Shown: piece after piece, positions 61,989 through 64,000 of the stretch | How positions within the stretch are numbered: position 1 is the stretch's first letter | Layout: each line of letters opens with the position of its first letter | DNA from: Pontiella desulfatans | Lineage (GTDB): Bacteria > Verrucomicrobiota > Kiritimatiellia > Kiritimatiellales > Pontiellaceae | Direction: 5' to 3' | NCBI RefSeq assembly: GCF_900890425.1 | Contig: NZ_CAAHFG010000003.1 | Location: forward strand, 124,001-188,000 | DNA: 64,000 nucleotides | The notes under the pieces: generated by a model | What the model was told of the DNA's origin: nothing | The model's database searches: none | What the model saw: the letters and a program-made list of their open reading frames with translations, nothing else | Position numbers and translations under genes: made by a program

Positions 61989-62852
61989 TTAAACCTCGAT
62001 CAGGTGCTCTTTTTTTGACCGAAGGTATTTATCAAAAACTTCATTGAGATCGGCGGCTTCCTTTTGCGACAGGCGCTGGTGTTGGGCGCATTGCGACGAA
62101 ACAAAGTTGAACAGCATCTTGTCGTTGCTCAGGTTGACGCCCGACCCGAAAGCGGATTGGTAGTCGGCATGCCATCCGGGAAACACAAGGCAGGTTTCCA
62201 GCGGCACTGGATTCTTGGCCGTGAATTTCCTCAGCGAGGCTTTGTTGCTGTCGTTGATGAGTTGCAGTAACAGCTTCTGGATATGCTTCCCATTCCGTTT
62301 GGCTTGGTTCAGTTCATTTGTTGATTTATACCCGTTCGGAAACAGAAGGTGCCCATCCTGGTATTTTATCGACACATCACCTTTAAGAGGCTTGGAGCGC
62401 GCTTTCGTTTCAAACACCATCACCCCGACCTCGCCGATTAGGACATGGTCGATGTTGAATTTTGGTTTGTCATCGATGATGTCGTGGTAGACCGAGCAGC
62501 CCCTAAGGCGGGTGCGTTCCAGCTCCTGGCCTACAAGGACTTCGCCCAGATAACCCAAACGTGTTGTTCGGATTTCCTCCAACAGCTTCCGTCCCTTGAA
62601 CAGGAGCCAGCCCAGCCATACGGCCAGAACAACTGTATAGAGAATGAAGAGGCTGGTTATGGATTTCAGTAAAGGAATCAATCCAGTAGCAGCCAACAAG
62701 GCGGCGGGTCCCGAAACAAGACCCATTGCGAACGAATCAACCTTCTCGTCCAGTTGCTCCCGTAGCGAAGCGCCCGGAGCATTCAACGGCGCCTTCAAAA
62801 ACGGCGGTCGTCGGCCTTTTCGTTCCAACAGAAGTTTTCGTAGTAGATTCAT
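61989..62852 (-). CDS. Membrane-anchored NERD-domain protein
   Basis: 287 residues with two hydrophobic segments (LVSGPAALLAATGLIPLL, LFILYTVVLAVWLGWLLF) near residues 43-92 and a NERD (nuclease-related) domain with NIDHVLIGEVGVMVFETKA at about 132-150, holding the Asp and the E-x-K pattern of PD-(D/E)XK nucleases. It lies 31 bases after the YhcG-like gene stop. Role in DNA processing is inferred. Confidence 0.7.
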   Translation of the reverse strand: MNLLRKLLLERKGRRPPFLKAPLNAPGASLREQLDEKVDSFAMGLVSGPAALLAATGLIPLLKSITSLFILYTVVLAVWLGWLLFKGRKLLEEIRTTRLGYLGEVLVGQELERTRLRGCSVYHDIIDDKPKFNIDHVLIGEVGVMVFETKARSKPLKGDVSIKYQDGHLLFPNGYKSTNELNQAKRNGKHIQKLLLQLINDSNKASLRKFTAKNPVPLETCLVFPGWHADYQSAFGSGVNLSNDKMLFNFVSSQCAQHQRLSQKEAADLNEVFDKYLRSKKEHLIEV

Positions 62853-62883
62853 GCCGGTTTTGTCTCAGGTTGTTCGGACGTAT

Positions 62884-64000
62884 TCATCGTTTGGTATCCC
62901 GCTCCAACTCTTCGGTAATAAGTTGCATCTGTTTTTTGAGTTCTTCTTTGGAGGGCAGGTATAGCTGATACTTGGAGGCGAAAATATTGGCATCTTTCGG
63001 CAGGGTCAGCTCGACCAACGCATCGTTCTTTCGGTGGCAAAGGACGATGCCAATGGTGGGTTGCTCGTCCTCGGTTTTCACATGGCGGTCGAAATGGTTG
63101 ACATACATTTGCATCTGGCCGAGATCCTTGTGGGTGAGTTTGTCCCGTTTGAGATCCAGCAGGACATAGCAGCGCAGCAGGCGGTTGTAGAAAACCAGGT
63201 CAACATAGAAATGGTCGTTGTCGAAGGTGAAGCGCTTCTGACGCGCCTCGAAGAGGAAGCCCTTGCCCAGCTCCAGAAGGAACTGCTCCAGCTTGTCGAT
63301 GATGGCTTCTTCCAACTCATCCTCGGAATAGGATGCCCGTTGCTCCAGTTCCAGGAATTCCAGCACCAGCGGATCCTTGATCAGGTCGGCGGCTTTTTCC
63401 AACACCAAGCCCTCCTTGGAAAGCGTGCGGATCTCCTCCTTATTGCGGCTTAGCGCCAACCGTTCAAAAAGGGAACTCCCGATCTGCCGCTCCAGTTCAC
63501 GCACGCTCCAGCCGTTGGCCGCCGCCTCGATCTCATAGAATCGGCGCTCCTCCGGACGCTCGATCGTCAGGAGGCTGACATAGTGCGACCAGCTCAGTTG
63601 AAACTGGTTGGCCAACAGCTCCAAGATTCCACCAGCAGATTCCGCAGACAGTGTCTGCCGAATATCTGATTTCCGAGACACCGCCTCGGAATTTGGCAAA
63701 AGAGAAATCCGAGACAGTGTCTCGGAAATTCGTTCGTCGGCGACAAACCCCTGATATACCGTGAAAAAACGGCGCATTAGCTCCAAGGAATCCACCGAAA
63801 AACCACGCCCCAAGCCAGTCGTTAGTTCCCTCGACAGCTTTTTCAGCACAGCCTCGCCATACTCCGCCCGATCCGCACCGTTCTGCTGATACTCCACAAT
63901 ATACCAGCCAAACAGCCAGTTGCGCACCACCAGCTCGATGTTGACCGAGCGAGCCGCGCGTTGCTGCATCGTCGTATGGGTTTCGCGGCACAGCGCAACC
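62884..64000 (-). CDS. YhcG-family (DUF1016) nuclease, 5' end outside the window
   Basis: The frame is open to the window edge. An ATG at 63969 gives 361 residues, but the residues before it (ALCRETHTT) also fit the family's N-terminus, so the true start is probably left out. Domains: DUF1016 N-terminal (WLFGWYIVEYQQNGADRAEYG) and a C-terminal PD-(D/E)XK nuclease with FYVDLVFYNRLLRCYVLLDL. Between them a linker is encoded by DNA palindromes at 63644-63726. Such nucleases are linked with restriction or mobile-element contexts. Confidence 0.8.
   Translation of the reverse strand, partial: VALCRETHTTMQQRAARSVNIELVVRNWLFGWYIVEYQQNGADRAEYGEAVLKKLSRELTTGLGRGFSVDSLELMRRFFTVYQGFVADERISETLSRISLLPNSEAVSRKSDIRQTLSAESAGGILELLANQFQLSWSHYVSLLTIERPEERRFYEIEAAANGWSVRELERQIGSSLFERLALSRNKEEIRTLSKEGLVLEKAADLIKDPLVLEFLELEQRASYSEDELEEAIIDKLEQFLLELGKGFLFEARQKRFTFDNDHFYVDLVFYNRLLRCYVLLDLKRDKLTHKDLGQMQMYVNHFDRHVKTEDEQPTIGIVLCHRKNDALVELTLPKDANIFASKYQLYLPSKEELKKQMQLITEELERDTKR
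63644..63726. repeat. Three palindromes within the YhcG-like coding region
   Basis: GCAGACAGTGTCTGC (63644-63658), TTCCGAG-ACACCGC-CTCGGAA (63671-63691) and TCCGAGACAGTGTCTCGGA (63708-63726) are each inverted repeats. They encode the linker ISETLSRISLLPNSEAVSRK and beyond between the N- and C-terminal domains. Confidence 0.75.

Overview
The window suggests a Gram-negative, high-GC bacterium. Evidence is a complete Tol-Pal operon, a TolC/MacA/MacB exporter, an outer-membrane beta-barrel, and many lipoproteins with clear lipoboxes. Large secreted proteins combine beta-helix, Big2, CARDB-like and thrombospondin type-3 calcium repeats and end in a shared C-terminal module. That style, the dispersed palindromes and the overall gene content fit the PVC superphylum, most likely Kiritimatiellota. 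The taxonomic call is inference from memory and was not searched.

Layout. 1-2883: a fragment of a second ilvC abuts a 5'-truncated NB-ARC/TPR gene. 2945-3148: REP-like palindromes. 3159-4259: intact ilvC. 4559-8215: tolQ-tolR-tolA-tolB-pal, ending at a strong terminator, followed by a degenerate GGDEF protein. 9664-14300: housekeeping genes (pdxJ, nnr, a plant-type phosphofructokinase, pheS). 14491-15286: a HEPN/MNT-type pair. 15566-19150: an AT-rich three-gene island with an endonuclease/exonuclease/phosphatase (EEP) enzyme and two proteins I do not recognise. 19246-25762: an envelope operon with an HtrA-like protease, two paralogous exported proteins and an FG-GAP protein. 25865-29037: avtA, cmoB, cmoA. 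29133-34816: secreted trypsin-like protease, then tolC-macA-macB. 34837-37151: small envelope genes, a lipase and a STAS-like protein. 37414-42996: a very large secreted beta-helix/metzincin protein. 43003-50722: lipid metabolism (lipid kinase, two acyl-ACP/CoA synthetases, one of them fused to LplT-like and PlsC domains, and a separate acyltransferase). 50738-55200: a run of lipoproteins and a thioredoxin-like protein. 55609-58606: beta-barrel protein, hemH and hemG. 58689-64000: a MNT/HepT pair with a frameshift, a beta-helix protein, a methyltransferase remnant, a NERD protein and a YhcG-family (DUF1016) nuclease reaching the window edge.

Most interesting points. (1) The AT-rich island is the best candidate for an undescribed system. 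(2) The ilvC fragment differs from the intact gene at seven positions, all third codon positions. (3) REP-like palindromes with a GTAG, GGAG or GTGG head occur at many places and, in two lipoprotein genes, lie inside the translated N-terminus. (4) A remnant of a MmeI-like DNA methyltransferase is interrupted by one of these palindromes. (5) An 18-bp perfect hairpin directly follows a start codon in the exported-protein operon. No tRNA, rRNA, CRISPR array, insertion sequence or integrase was seen.
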